From positions 329,230-393,229 of the forward strand of contig NZ_JAMXEX010000005.1 of NCBI RefSeq assembly GCF_025370775.1: 64,000 bases of DNA. The letters run 5' to 3'. The position numbers and the translations under genes are program-made. The notes beneath the pieces are model-generated. The model was given only the letters and a program-made list of their open reading frames with translations, ran no database searches and was not told where the DNA came from. Of the stretch, positions 55,134 to 64,000 are shown piece by piece (within the stretch, counting starts at the first letter, position 1; every line of letters starts with the position of its first letter). The DNA comes from Ancylothrix sp. D3o (GTDB taxonomy: Bacteria > Cyanobacteriota > Cyanobacteriia > Cyanobacteriales > Oscillatoriaceae).

Positions 55134-56624
55134 TTAAATCTTCCGCAACTCATCCATCAAACCAAACCTAATATCCCGACCTTCCCCTAACACCTTCACC
55201 CCCACTTGTTCAGCCGTCAAAAAACCCAAACCCGTCTCCTTACCCGTCAACAAAAAATCAGTCATCGCCACCCGATAGCGCCTATTTTCCTCAAGCACTT
55301 TCCCCCCAATCAACCAACCACTACCATCAGCACCCCGACTAACATTAGCCGTATGCAAAAAACCACCCGTTCCCCGATTTGCCAAACCTTGATCCAAAAC
55401 TCGCTTAAGCAAAATTCCTTCCAACTCAACCCCCACAACCTTACCCCCAAAAGGCAAAATTCTAATCACATCATACTGCGTCACCGGCCCCGGCGGAATC
55501 ACATCATCAATCCGAATCGAACCCCCATTAAAAATTGCCAAATCAGCATTTTTAACTTCCCGCAACATTCCCTTAGCAATCACTTCAGTTAACATAGTTG
55601 ACATATTCCGTACAGAAGCCTCCAAACCATCCAAAGGCATCGAAGCATTTGCCACTATTTCTTCAGGTTCAAAACCACCGGCCCGGAAAGCAGCAAAGCC
55701 TTTTTCTACCCATTCCCTTACCACCCTATTTGTTTCGGGATCTTCCGCAATTTTCGCCGTTATCGGTTGAATTGTCGAATTTACTTCTAATTTCTTATTA
55801 GGCCAATTATAACGCAAATTATGAATATAAACCGTGCGGACATTCGCATCAGCCTTAAACAATGGAGTTAAATCATCTCCTCGCCATTGCTGGATATTTT
55901 CGTGTTCGTGCCCGCCTAAAATCACATCAATTTCTGGCACAACTTCCGCCAGTTTTTGATCCAACGCCAAATTTAAATGCGTCACCGCCACGATAATATC
56001 AACCTTTTCTTTCAGCGCTTTAACTTGTTTTTTTGCAGCTTCAATGGGATCGCTATAAGTAACATAATTTGCACGATTACTGTCAATTGTTACGCCAATT
56101 AAGCCAATTTTGAGCGAGTTGTTACCAGTTTTTACATTAATAATTTCTGTAGCAGGAATCCCCGGAAAAGGTTGGCCGGCAGCATCAAAAACATTACTTG
56201 AAAACCATTTAAACTTTGATTCTTTTAAGCGAGACAAAAATTGTTTTTCTTTTAAATCAAATTCGTGATTGCCAAAAGTTGCATAATCCAAACCCAAAGC
56301 ATTTAAAACCGCCACCATTTGTTGACCGGCCAAAGGTTCACCATCTACCTTAGCAGTTCCCAAAGCCGAAGGGCTAAAAAAATCCCCAGCCAGGATAGTA
56401 TAAGTGTTAGGATTTTGCCCTAAAAGCTGTTTACGCAGGGTAGCGACGCGAGCAAGTCCACCCGCTTTACCACCACTGACAGGAGTGATTTCATAGACAT
56501 CATTAAACTGCAAAAGAGTGATATTTGTAGGTTCTGCAGTAGCCGGTTTAATTAAAAAAATTCCCAGAATAAAAATAATTGGTATAAAAAATTGCCATTT
56601 AATCTTCATTTTTTCTTCAGACAT
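55134..56624 (-). CDS. 5'-nucleotidase family metallophosphatase (UshA-like)
   Basis: A 496-residue secreted protein. A short N-terminal helix (FFIPIIFILGIFLIKPATA) is a signal peptide. The metallophosphatase domain has LLQFNDVYEITPV, ILAGDFFSPS, TFGNHEFDLKEKQFL and VILGGHEHENIQ. The C-terminal 5'-nucleotidase domain (about 310-490) contains DLAIFNGGSIRIDDV and the substrate site region. Family members hydrolyse nucleotides and UDP-sugars in the periplasm. The first Asp-x-His motif is D-x-Y (NDVYE), so one metal ligand is replaced, as in some cyanobacterial members. Start ATG is at 56624 (MSEEKMKIKWQF); the ATG of MKIKWQF is also possible. Confidence 0.86.
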   Translation of the reverse strand: MSEEKMKIKWQFFIPIIFILGIFLIKPATAEPTNITLLQFNDVYEITPVSGGKAGGLARVATLRKQLLGQNPNTYTILAGDFFSPSALGTAKVDGEPLAGQQMVAVLNALGLDYATFGNHEFDLKEKQFLSRLKESKFKWFSSNVFDAAGQPFPGIPATEIINVKTGNNSLKIGLIGVTIDSNRANYVTYSDPIEAAKKQVKALKEKVDIIVAVTHLNLALDQKLAEVVPEIDVILGGHEHENIQQWRGDDLTPLFKADANVRTVYIHNLRYNWPNKKLEVNSTIQPITAKIAEDPETNRVVREWVEKGFAAFRAGGFEPEEIVANASMPLDGLEASVRNMSTMLTEVIAKGMLREVKNADLAIFNGGSIRIDDVIPPGPVTQYDVIRILPFGGKVVGVELEGILLKRVLDQGLANRGTGGFLHTANVSRGADGSGWLIGGKVLEENRRYRVAMTDFLLTGKETGLGFLTAEQVGVKVLGEGRDIRFGLMDELRKI

Positions 56625-56689
56625 TCAACAACTTGTAAAACCCAAGGTCGGGGCGACCCCAAAGACCGCCCCCCATTTGCTTTTAAGCG

Positions 56690-58279
56690 TTATTTTTGTG
56701 CAGGAAAAAACGATACTTCTGTTGTTTCAGAAGCCGATTTATTTTCCGTCACAGGCTTACTTTCCGCTTCCGCCTTTTCCCGATCTTCTGTTTTATGTTC
56801 TTCAGGATTTGCAGCGGATGCCGGTAATTTAAACTCAGGTTTGAGACTAGGATGCAAAATTTCTGGTTCTGCTTCAAAGTTAGGCTCAATCTCTAAAGGT
56901 TGGTCAGTGATGCCTAACAAATCATAGTACATCTTGACATATTCCTGCGCTGAATTCGTCCAGCTAAAGTCTTGATTCATTGCCCGTATTTGCAGCTTTT
57001 TCCACTCATCTTTGAAACGATAAGCTTCAGTGGCTCGCACCATTGAGGTAAATAAATCAAGAGGTTCGTAACGATCAAAACAATAGCCGGTTCCCTCATC
57101 ATTGAAAGGATCATTATGAGAAACCGTATCAACTAAACCGCCGGTGCGCCGCACAATAGGAATGCAACCATAGCGCATCGCTAACATTTGGCTAATCCCG
57201 CAAGGTTCAAACCGGCTCGGCATTAAAAACCCATCACAACCGGCATAAATTCGCCGCGATAAAGCATCATTATGCAGCAAATAAGTTGCCATCCGACCCG
57301 GATAGCGAGAAGCCAATTCCCACATCGCCGTTTCGTAATAGCGGTCGCCCGTACCAAGCAGGACAAATTGCGAATCGGTATAAGCCATATAGCGGTCTAA
57401 AATCTGCAAAACCAGATCCAGACCTTTTTGTTCCACAAGCCGGCCTACCAACCCAATTAAAAACGCACCTTTATTAACTTCTAAACCCACCTCTTCTTGC
57501 AAAGAGATTTTGTTAACAATGCGTTTTTCGAGAGTCTCAGCGGTGAAATTTTCGTTGATGTAACGGTCAGTTGCCGGATTATAACTTTGAGTGTCAATAC
57601 CGTTAAGAATCCCGTTTAATTTGCCGCTGATATAAGAGATCAAACCTTCTAATTTTTCTCCGTAGCCGGCAGTTTTAATTTGTTCAGCATAGGTAGGAGA
57701 AACCGTCGTCACGCGATCAGCAAATTGTACAGCCGCCGCCATTGTATTGTGACCTTGCATATACCAAGGACACCAAGTAATTTTTTCCAAAAACCAGCGC
57801 CAGGGCCCTTGATAAGCGAGGTTATGAATGGTGTACACCGTTTTGATGTCTGGGGTGGAGTGCATCCAGACAGGAATCATGCCGGTGTGCCAATCATGGC
57901 AGTGAATGATATCTGGTTTCCAGTAATTCCAGGCAAACTCAGCCGCCCCATTCGCAAAAAACGTGAACCGCCAATCCTCATCGTCTCCGTAGTAAACGCG
58001 GCGTGGCGAAAACGAGGGATGGCCAAATAGATACAAAGGGACATCCGAATTCGGAAAAGTCGTCCGGTAGACCTTAAAGCTCTGAAACATCGCTTCACCC
58101 GACCAGACCGGCACTTTCGGAACATCCACTTTATCTTGAATAAAGCCATAGTAGGGCATGAAGATGCGGACATCATGGCCCATTTTTCGCAGATATTTGG
58201 GCAGAGAACCAACAACATCGCCCATGCCGCCCACTTTTGCCAGGGGAGCCGCTTCTGCGGCAACAAATAATATACGCAT
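56690..58279 (-). CDS. glgA: Glycogen synthase (ADP-glucose), GlgA
   Basis: Glycogen synthase extends alpha-1,4-glucan from ADP-glucose (GT5). The N-terminus [26 protein letters not shown] holds the ADP-glucose site [10 protein letters not shown]. Later: [25 protein letters not shown], and the C-terminal domain [38 protein letters not shown] with the catalytic Glu. The protein is 529 residues; the last about 50 (from about 480, [16 protein letters not shown]) are a charged low-complexity tail that the family does not need. The start ATG at 58279 fits the family. Confidence 0.95.
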   Translation of the reverse strand: MRILFVAAEAAPLAKVGGMGDVVGSLPKYLRKMGHDVRIFMPYYGFIQDKVDVPKVPVWSGEAMFQSFKVYRTTFPNSDVPLYLFGHPSFSPRRVYYGDDEDWRFTFFANGAAEFAWNYWKPDIIHCHDWHTGMIPVWMHSTPDIKTVYTIHNLAYQGPWRWFLEKITWCPWYMQGHNTMAAAVQFADRVTTVSPTYAEQIKTAGYGEKLEGLISYISGKLNGILNGIDTQSYNPATDRYINENFTAETLEKRIVNKISLQEEVGLEVNKGAFLIGLVGRLVEQKGLDLVLQILDRYMAYTDSQFVLLGTGDRYYETAMWELASRYPGRMATYLLHNDALSRRIYAGCDGFLMPSRFEPCGISQMLAMRYGCIPIVRRTGGLVDTVSHNDPFNDEGTGYCFDRYEPLDLFTSMVRATEAYRFKDEWKKLQIRAMNQDFSWTNSAQEYVKMYYDLLGITDQPLEIEPNFEAEPEILHPSLKPEFKLPASAANPEEHKTEDREKAEAESKPVTENKSASETTEVSFFPAQK

Positions 58280-58610
58280 TCGTTTGGCGTTGCCTGATAT
58301 GGTGACTTTGTACCGTAATCATACCTGTCTAGTAGCACAGCCGCGCCACCCCGAACGATTTTTGATTTCTGATTTTTGATTTTTGTGGGGATATAAAATG
58401 CTAAAAGCTTGAATAGCAAAGGATTTTAGCTTTTTAAACCTTTTCCCAACCAAGAGAGCGACTTTACCAATTTCCGCAACAAAAATGGTTTGGATGAGAA
58501 ACGGTATCGCATGGCACAACATTCAGGCCGGTTTTTTGAATTTTGCCACCATTGAAAAACCGGCCATTTTGCTCAACTCCTCCGCAAAAAGCCGGTTTCT
58601 CAAAAGCCGA
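58280..58610. other. Intergenic region between glgA and GH108 genes
   Basis: 331 bases without a gene. A STRR-like gatttttgatttct tract lies at 58358-58385 and a strong hairpin at 58526-58565. Confidence 0.5.
58526..58565 (-). terminator. Terminator-like hairpin after the GH108 gene
   Basis: Arms ggccggttttt and aaaaaccggcc are inverted around an 18-base loop, 45 bases past the GH108 stop codon (minus strand), with T residues in the arm. Confidence 0.5.
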
Positions 58611-59363
58611 TTATTTTGATTGTTTCAGCAGTACCACAACTTCTTGTAATAAACCTATTGCTTTCTCTAATTTTGTAACAATCTGATCATTTTTTGTCTC
58701 CGTTGCCGGGATCGTGCTTTCGCCAGAAGCAAGGCCAATGGCATCCTTATCGCTAACGCTAACAGAATTCCCTGTTTCTGGTTTGGGTTGTTGGGGTGTT
58801 GGCGGTGTTGTCTGATTTGTCAATTGATTAATCAAACTCATCAAATCATTATCTCGCCGCAGCCATCCTTGGAGAAACTTTTGCTGAGTAGCATTTTGTT
58901 TAACTCGTTCATGCCGAAAATTCATCCGATTTTGGCAATAACGTTTAGCAGTTTCGCTATTATTATTTTGCTGCAAAGCCGCTGCACTGCGGGGGCCAAA
59001 ATTTCCATCGGCTGTTAACCCACCAATGGCTTCTTGCAAAAATTTAATACTGCTGCGGACACTGAAATTTACCGCCGTATCAAAATGCACAACTGCCAAA
59101 GGCAAACACATTAAATCTGCCTTAGAAGCCAACCAGTAATCTTCAAAATAAAGATTTTCTACCTCAGCCTCGGTAACTTTTCCCACCGGCTGCGAAGGCA
59201 AATTTTTGCGCTTACGATAAGTATCATAAGAAGCCTGACTGATGCCACGATAAACCGTTCCTGCTAAATCATCTGGGTGGCCGGCGCCCCCTTCCCATTT
59301 CAGTGTAAATTGCAATGCAGTTTTAAAAGCATCTGTTGTTTGAGTCATACTTTTGTCCGTCAA
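58611..59363 (-). CDS. GH108-type muramidase (secretion activator/phage-lysozyme like)
   Basis: A 250-residue protein. The N-terminal GH108 domain starts FTLKWEGGAGHPDDLAGTVY, with the EGGxxxDPxDxGG-like catalytic region (Glu in KWEGG), then TVYRGISQASYD, DYWLASKADL, AVVHFDTAVNFSVRSSI and the peptidoglycan-binding PG_binding_3 part (GLTADGNFGPRSAAALQQ). The last 80 residues are Pro/Thr/Gln-rich with a coiled coil at the end (KLEKAIGLLQEVVVLLKQ). It has no signal peptide. It may degrade peptidoglycan or be a phage or secretion-associated muramidase. An alternative ATG lies five codons in. Confidence 0.82.
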   Translation of the reverse strand: MTDKSMTQTTDAFKTALQFTLKWEGGAGHPDDLAGTVYRGISQASYDTYRKRKNLPSQPVGKVTEAEVENLYFEDYWLASKADLMCLPLAVVHFDTAVNFSVRSSIKFLQEAIGGLTADGNFGPRSAAALQQNNNSETAKRYCQNRMNFRHERVKQNATQQKFLQGWLRRDNDLMSLINQLTNQTTPPTPQQPKPETGNSVSVSDKDAIGLASGESTIPATETKNDQIVTKLEKAIGLLQEVVVLLKQSK

Positions 59364-59564
59364 ATCTCAAGTTTTCCCTTAACTTAAAGCTTCGCTTACT
59401 TTTTCCTTTCCCCCGGAAAACTTTAGCTAAAATTTATACTTCGGGCCGGTTCGTGAGCCGCCATTGGTGATTGCCTACTGTTTGGTGGCGAAGGGGGAAG
59501 AATTTTTCATTTTTTCTCCATGAATTCCCATTCAACAATTTACAGCCACCCCACTTATTTCCTC

Positions 59565-60395
59565 TCAATCTACTTCAAAACTTTCGGCAAATTTATCTAA
59601 AAATTCGTCTAATACTTCTGAAGAAATCGCTAGGTTGACATCTTCCCCATTTTCTTTTTTAGAGCGATTAACTCCCACGACTTCACCATCTAAATTAATG
59701 AGAGGCCCGCCGGAATAGACGGAATTAATTGCTTTATTAGTTTCCAAAATTATCACTCCTATTTCATCTTCCTTTTCTCCATAATTATCGGGATAGCGAA
59801 TTTGTTGAATTACCCCTTGGGAGATGAGCGAAGAAAATTCCTCCACAGGATGTGCCACTGCAATCACCCGCTGGCCGGCATCCACATAAGGACAAAATTC
59901 TAAAACAGGGTATTCTGGATCGCCGCTTTCAGTTTCTACGCCGGTTTGGGGGTCAATAGTATAATCGGTAGCCAGCAAAATTGCTAAATCTAATTCTGAG
60001 TTGCCGGTGAACACAACTTGAGCAATTCTCAACTCGCCTCTATCGGTGGCAACTAAAACTAATTCCCCCTCATCTTCCTCATAAATTGAATTTTCATCCG
60101 CTATTTTTTCAACCAAATTGTAGTTGGTAATAATCGCGTCAGAATCTACAAAGAAACCACTTCCTGAAGCAATTTGCTTTTGGGTTTGCCAATTTATTAC
60201 ATATATGGAAACCACCGACGGCAAAACAGTTGCCACCACTTCGGCCAGTTTTTTGTCTTGCGCCTTCAGCGCTTTAAATTGTTGTTCTAAAGCTTGATTT
60301 TTCCTTTCTATGCAGCGGTGAATTGCCTTTAGGGTTGCTTTTTCTAACACTAAATGCTCATTCGCCTCGCTCATCTCCAACCCTTTTTTCATCAC
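59565..60395 (-). CDS. Trypsin-like (S1C-type) protein without catalytic His
   Basis: A 276-residue HtrA-like domain protein without signal peptide or PDZ. An N-terminal coiled coil (about 10-55, ERKNQALEQQFKALKAQD) precedes the protease core. HtrA motif around the His reads IITNYNLVEKI instead of TNNHVV, so the His is replaced by Asn. The Asp strand SELDLAILLATD is present and the Ser box reads NSVYSGGPLINLDG with Ser intact. The core is interrupted by an acidic insertion (EEDEGELVLVATDRGELR). It may be an inactive scaffold or regulator, or use another base. It stands alone between GH108 and hemC. Confidence 0.82.
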   Translation of the reverse strand: MMKKGLEMSEANEHLVLEKATLKAIHRCIERKNQALEQQFKALKAQDKKLAEVVATVLPSVVSIYVINWQTQKQIASGSGFFVDSDAIITNYNLVEKIADENSIYEEDEGELVLVATDRGELRIAQVVFTGNSELDLAILLATDYTIDPQTGVETESGDPEYPVLEFCPYVDAGQRVIAVAHPVEEFSSLISQGVIQQIRYPDNYGEKEDEIGVIILETNKAINSVYSGGPLINLDGEVVGVNRSKKENGEDVNLAISSEVLDEFLDKFAESFEVD

Positions 60396-60435
60396 GACTT
60401 AGCCCTCTTCAAAAGTTTTAAAAAAATTAAGTGCT

Positions 60436-60534
60436 CATTGTTCATTTTTCTCAAAACTTAGGCCCAACAAATTAACGATTGGCTTTAATTTGCGGGCAAG
60501 AAAGATTTGTGCTTGAGTAAAAATATGAACAATG
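60436..60534. repeat. Inverted repeat between the trypsin-like gene and hemC
   Basis: cattgttcat and atgaacaatg are inverted about 80 bases apart. Possible long hairpin or part of a dispersed repeat. Confidence 0.4.
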
Positions 60535-60545
60535 AACAAGGAATA

Positions 60546-61511
60546 TTAACCTCGCTGAATTTCTGCAAAAATCTTATCAAGAATATCTTGAGCGCCTTGA
60601 TTTCGCAGTTTATTTGCCAATTCAATGCCGATTTGCTCAGCACTTTCTCGGTGACCGCTGACGATATCTTTCACCAAAAGCTTACCATCCAAACTTGCCA
60701 CCATGCCGGTTAAGGTGAGTTGGTCGTTTTCAATGGTACTATTCACCCCTATAGGCACTTGACAACCGCCTTCGAGGCTGCGTAGAAACGAGCGTTCGGC
60801 ATAACACCGGTGGGCAGTTTCCAAGTGTTCCAAAGGCTTCAAGATTTGCAAAATTTCGTTATCACCTAAGCGACATTCAATTCCCAGAGCACCTTGTCCC
60901 ACAGCGTGCAAAGAAATTTCTGCGGGGATGACTTGATGAATGCGATCAGCCATTCCTAAACGCTGTAAACCCGCCACTGCCAAAATAATCGCATCATAAC
61001 CGCCTTCATCAAGTTTAGCGAGGCGAGTATTGAGATTTCCCCGGATATCTTTAAATTCTAAATGGGGGTAATGGTAGCGTAGTTGAGCGAGCCGACGCAG
61101 GGAAGAAGTGCCAATAATTGAGCCGGCGGGTAAGGTTTCTAATTGTTTATCTTTGTGTTTTTCATGCACTACAAGTGCATCGGCTGGGTTTTCGCGTTCG
61201 GTGACGCATCCTAGTATTAAACCTTCTGGTAAATTGGTGGGTAAATCTTTGAGAGAATGCACAGCTAAATCTGTTCCTTTATTGAGCATTCCCACTTCCA
61301 ATTCTTTTGTAAAAAGACCTTTATCACCAATTTTTGCCAGGGCAACATCAAGGATTTTGTCGCCTTGGGTAGACATTGTATGGACTTCAAAAGTGCAATC
61401 TGGAAAATGTTTTTGAAGTTGTTCTTGTACCCAGTAGGTTTGCACAAGCGCGAGTTGACTTTTGCGAGAACCGATGCGGACAGTACGAGGTTGAGCAGAA
61501 ACGGTAGACAT
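60546..61511 (-). CDS. hemC: Hydroxymethylbilane synthase (porphobilinogen deaminase)
   Basis: HemC joins four porphobilinogen units to hydroxymethylbilane on the path to haem and chlorophyll. Start ATG 61511 ([14 protein letters not shown]) gives 321 residues, the normal length; a longer frame to 61568 has no family support. Motifs: [44 protein letters not shown], and the dipyrromethane-cofactor Cys in [11 protein letters not shown]. All are intact, so the enzyme should be active. There is 150 bases to the trypsin-like gene downstream. Confidence 0.97.
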   Translation of the reverse strand: MSTVSAQPRTVRIGSRKSQLALVQTYWVQEQLQKHFPDCTFEVHTMSTQGDKILDVALAKIGDKGLFTKELEVGMLNKGTDLAVHSLKDLPTNLPEGLILGCVTERENPADALVVHEKHKDKQLETLPAGSIIGTSSLRRLAQLRYHYPHLEFKDIRGNLNTRLAKLDEGGYDAIILAVAGLQRLGMADRIHQVIPAEISLHAVGQGALGIECRLGDNEILQILKPLEHLETAHRCYAERSFLRSLEGGCQVPIGVNSTIENDQLTLTGMVASLDGKLLVKDIVSGHRESAEQIGIELANKLRNQGAQDILDKIFAEIQRG

Positions 61512-62041
61512 AGAGTAGTTATGGGGGTGGATAAGCGCCTTTACCAGCAATGCGGTTAGCGTCGGCAAACCGCTTGTAGGGACACGGCGGGGGTTCCTAC
61601 AGGTTTTGTGGTTACGCTAGAGACACAATCTTTTAGTTTAAACGATGCCGGTGCATGACCCCAATAGGTCAAGGCCAAAATTTCGCTCGTCAAGTAGAGA
61701 TGATCAAGGGTTGCCGGCCGGTGGAAGTGATCTTGTTATCTTAGGACTTACCTAACAAAACCGGGTTTCAACTGAAAAATTGTCGGTTTGCCAACGCGAT
61801 ATCTAGGCAAAACTTTGGAATAAGCGTCCTCGTGCTTAAGTCTTGTATATGTTGTCAATAAAATATGCAGTTGAGCAGACAGTACCGCCGCTTTCTCCAT
61901 TAGAAAGCCTACCGGTTAGAAATTCAGGGCCGGTGTAAGGAAAGTGGGTAGCGCCGCTCTGAAAAATTGAGAAAGGTTGAGAGCGTTTAGCTGTGTAGCA
62001 GCTAAATTTAATAAGGAATGAAAAATAAATAACTTAATGAA
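61512..62041. other. Intergenic region between hemC and the IS complex
   Basis: 530 bases without a supported gene. The left part is the hemC upstream region (with a tccctacaag/tgtaggaacc-type inverted repeat near 61570-61605). The right part, near 61960-62041, probably contains the right end of the ISAzo13-type element. Confidence 0.45.
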
Positions 62042-62718
62042 TTACTCTGGTTGGGGGACGGCTCGATAATTCCATTTGGGCAAATATTGGTCAAAAACAA
62101 TTTGCATAGTATTTTGGAAATTATCAGCCACCTTTCGACCAGTTTTATAAACTTTCTTAAGGATATTTACAGCTACAGATAGTCCCATTTTAGGTTGAGT
62201 TTTTTCGACGAGAGCTTTGACTAATTCTAAACTTGGGAAAATTACTCCTTGACAAGCCCTGGTAATATGAGTAAAAAGTCGATGTTCTCTGGGATTATAT
62301 TTAGACGTATAAGGAAGGTAATGAGCAATTCTGATTTCAATTCCTATTTCATTATTAACTAATTTCTGCAAATCGTCTTTGAAAATATAATGATTAGCAT
62401 TATTACTACCTCCCCCATCACATTTTGCCAAGATAGAATTAGCGTTAGGATAGGTGGCTTTTCCATAAGTATTCCCCCAATTTTTCAAATACTCACAAGC
62501 GACTTTACTGGTATTTTTACTATTTTCTAAGGTGATGTATCCTCGGTTTTGTTGACAATCATAAATACCATGTGGGAGCACTTTACCGTGACCTAAACTC
62601 GAAAAATAATGATCGAAAGTAGTAACCGATTCCTTTGTATAAAGAGTTCCTAGCCGATATAAATTTCCTAAGATTTCTTTCTTTTTGGTATCAAAAATAA
62701 TAAAATTGTCTTCCTATC
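62042..62718 (-). pseudogene. ISAzo13-type transposase, C-terminal fragment
   Basis: The open frame continues 5' of the track start to about 62718: DTKKKEILGNLYRLGT, DHYFSSLGHGKVLPHG, then YDCQQNRGYITLE, ILAKCDGGGSNNANHYIFK, HYLPYTSKYNPREHRLF and THITRACQGVIFPSLELV. These are the hallmarks of ISAzo13-family DDE transposases (D in DGGGS, NP-x-EHR), here the C-terminal two thirds to the natural stop. The N-terminal third is on the far side of an IS630-type element, starting at 63862. The gene was therefore split and cannot give a full transposase. Confidence 0.85.
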
Positions 62719-63861
62719 TATAGTATTTTCAAATGAGACATGAAAAAGCATCATAGTTTTTGATATTAGGAAAAGTAAACAATTTTAAATCAACTAAAAG
62801 CTTAAACAGTCGCTTCATAATGGTAAAGTTTCTACAGAAGCGGTAACACCGTCTAAGTAAGCTTTTCAATGATAACCACACTGATTCAATTGGATTATTT
62901 TCAGGAGCATAAGGAGCAAATAAATAACAAGTCACTTTCCATTCTTGGGGAGGTAAATCCTGATTAATTGTCTCCAGTAAGCAGCGGATTAGCTCGCTTC
63001 TATGATAGGCCGCTCCGTCCCAGAAAATAATAATTTGTTTTTCTGGATTAAGTTTAATTAGTTCTTGAATAAAGTCTACTGTCGAATCGCTATTTCCTGC
63101 TTGATAAGCGCGCACAATTAACTCTTGGTTTATCAGTTCTAAAGCCCCATAAGAAGTTTGGCGATTCTTTTCATTAATAATCGGTATCTTTAATCTTTTT
63201 TGGCTGTCTCCCCATAAATGACTAATTAGATCTCCTTCTAATAAGTGAACTTCGTCTACGGCATACACAGTAACCTCTCCCGACTTAATCTTCGGCATGA
63301 ATTTTTCTAATATAAACTGGATTTCTTGATTTTTTTTCTTCACGACTTCAGGGTCTTTACGAGGGTTCTTTTTTTGCGCTTTGCAGCAACTAATCTTAGC
63401 TTCGGCAAGTAAGCTATAATAGCTGGTTGGGGACTGAAAAACTACGTCATATTGCTCAATTAAATAACACTCTAGTTCTGACAAGTCCCAATGTTCTTGT
63501 TGTTGGAGCCAAGCAATTACGGCTTGCTTTTCCTCTCTACTCAAATAACTTTGGCTGCCTTTATAAGAGAATTTTATTCCTTCTATCCCGGCTGACTTAA
63601 ATTTTTTTTGCCACTTAGTAATGAAGCTTTTTGATACATTTAGAGTTGTGGCAATCATTGAATATATCCAACCCTGTAAGGCAAGTTTTACCGCTAATGC
63701 TCTCTTTAATTCTCTTGAATCTGGATTACTTTTTATCAACTTATCTAATTCTTTAATTACCCTTTTTAGTTCTAGGTCTTCCATAATATTTTTTCCCTGA
63801 ACATATTTTATTTTACCATTCCCTAGTCACTTTTGTTTACATCTCATTTAAAAATGCTATA
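62719..63861 (-). mobile_element. IS630-type insertion sequence, apparently complete
   Basis: About 1.14 kb with a single intact transposase gene. Imperfect terminal inverted repeats: left tatagtattttcaaatgaga, right (reverse complement) tatagcatttttaaatgaga. IS630 elements insert at TA with TA duplication, and both ends start with TA here. The insertion point is inside an ISAzo13 transposase gene, so it is a nested insertion. The exact duplication is obscured by the TATATA-rich flank. Confidence 0.82.
62729..63784 (-). CDS. IS630 family transposase
   Basis: A 351-residue DDE transposase with an N-terminal helix-turn-helix (MIATTLNVSKSFITKWQKKFK, about 40-60), a second DNA-binding part, and DDE catalytic residues: Asp in VYAVDEVHLL (about 172), Asp in IIFWDGAAYHRS and Glu in APENNPIESVW. 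The frame is uninterrupted, so the protein is probably active. The gene fills most of the element between the inverted repeats and is on the same strand as the disrupted ISAzo13 gene. The base composition is more A/T-rich than the host genes around hemC. Confidence 0.92.
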   Translation of the reverse strand: MEDLELKRVIKELDKLIKSNPDSRELKRALAVKLALQGWIYSMIATTLNVSKSFITKWQKKFKSAGIEGIKFSYKGSQSYLSREEKQAVIAWLQQQEHWDLSELECYLIEQYDVVFQSPTSYYSLLAEAKISCCKAQKKNPRKDPEVVKKKNQEIQFILEKFMPKIKSGEVTVYAVDEVHLLEGDLISHLWGDSQKRLKIPIINEKNRQTSYGALELINQELIVRAYQAGNSDSTVDFIQELIKLNPEKQIIIFWDGAAYHRSELIRCLLETINQDLPPQEWKVTCYLFAPYAPENNPIESVWLSLKSLLRRCYRFCRNFTIMKRLFKLLVDLKLFTFPNIKNYDAFSCLI

Positions 63862-64000
63862 TATAATATTGCATTAAGTTTAGCTATGTTTTTAAATTGA
63901 TTATCCCGATTTTTAGTAGTTTGTATTGTTTGCTTTTTTGGAAATTTTTTTTACATATCCATGCTTTTTTAATAATTTGGCAACTAAGGGGAGACTAATT
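63862..64000 (-). pseudogene. ISAzo13-type transposase, N-terminal part remnant (reaches window edge)
   Basis: On the minus strand, frames read VAKLLKKHGYVKKNFQK and, after a one-base shift in an A-run, QTTKNRDNQFKNIAKLNAIL, matching the region upstream of the DTKKKE motif in ISAzo13 transposases. The gene continues outside the window. The apparent frameshift in the poly-A tract means it was either already decayed or a sequencing length error is present. Confidence 0.6.

Noticed and set aside
1..64000. tRNA and rRNA genes
   Set aside because: I looked for T-loop-like gttcgaatcc patterns and conserved rRNA stretches while reading both strands and found none; tRNAscan-SE would settle this.

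Overview
The window is chromosomal DNA of a cyanobacterium, most likely a filamentous Oscillatoriales-type species. I infer this from a COP23 protein, a cyanoexosortase B with its partner, a HAMP-array hybrid kinase, Uma2 and DUF4126 proteins, heptanucleotide repeats (STRRs) and IS605-, IS630- and ISAzo13-type elements. I cannot name the genus. Short GGCCGG/GCCGGT-type words are very frequent, while I did not meet the HIP1 octamer GCGATCGC on reading. No rRNA, tRNA or CRISPR array was seen.

Layout. 1-3770: frr (partial) and pyrH overlap on the minus strand, followed by a thioredoxin-like protein, agmatinase-type speB and an alpha/beta hydrolase. 3771-6632: a COP23 secreted protein whose stop codon coincides with the end of an IS605-type TnpB element, then palindromic repeats. 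6633-13127: LytR-CpsA-Psr protein, small membrane protein, degenerate subtilase, rpe, DsbA-like lipoprotein and a solitary DNA methyltransferase. 13423-18632: a large hybrid kinase with a UrtA/AmiC-like ligand-binding domain, a 19-residue GNRPI repeat protein, and a run of small stress-type proteins including CsbD. 19059-23114: uvrB, Uma2, an antitoxin-like small protein and a dienelactone hydrolase.

23426-30469 is an exopolysaccharide/exosortase block: DegT aminotransferase, cyanoexosortase B, its associated protein, an SLBB outer-membrane export protein and a Wzc/GumC-like co-polymerase. Together they suggest polymer export coupled to sorting of surface proteins. The plus strand is C/A-rich through most of this block and G/T-rich on both sides, with the switch falling inside the co-polymerase gene. 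30530-43686: rhomboid protease, an AAA_35 ATPase with an uncharacterised C-terminal half, a proline-repeat secreted protein, glutamate dehydrogenase, DUF4126, a U32 RNA-hydroxylation protein, an RlaP-like nucleotidyltransferase and a DJ-1/helical-bundle fusion.

43759-53860: DUF4342, then a four-gene minus-strand signalling cluster (a giant HAMP-array hybrid kinase with three receivers, a receiver-only regulator, a membrane kinase, and a receiver-PAS kinase), which could form one phosphorelay. 54206-61511: M23/LysM peptidase, 5'-nucleotidase family phosphatase, glgA, GH108 muramidase, a trypsin-fold protein without its catalytic His, and hemC. 62042-64000: an ISAzo13-type transposase gene split by an intact IS630-type element. 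The best candidates for undescribed biology are the AAA_35 protein, the GNRPI repeat protein, the amide-sensor kinase with predicted cytoplasmic sensor, and the HAMP-array signalling cluster.
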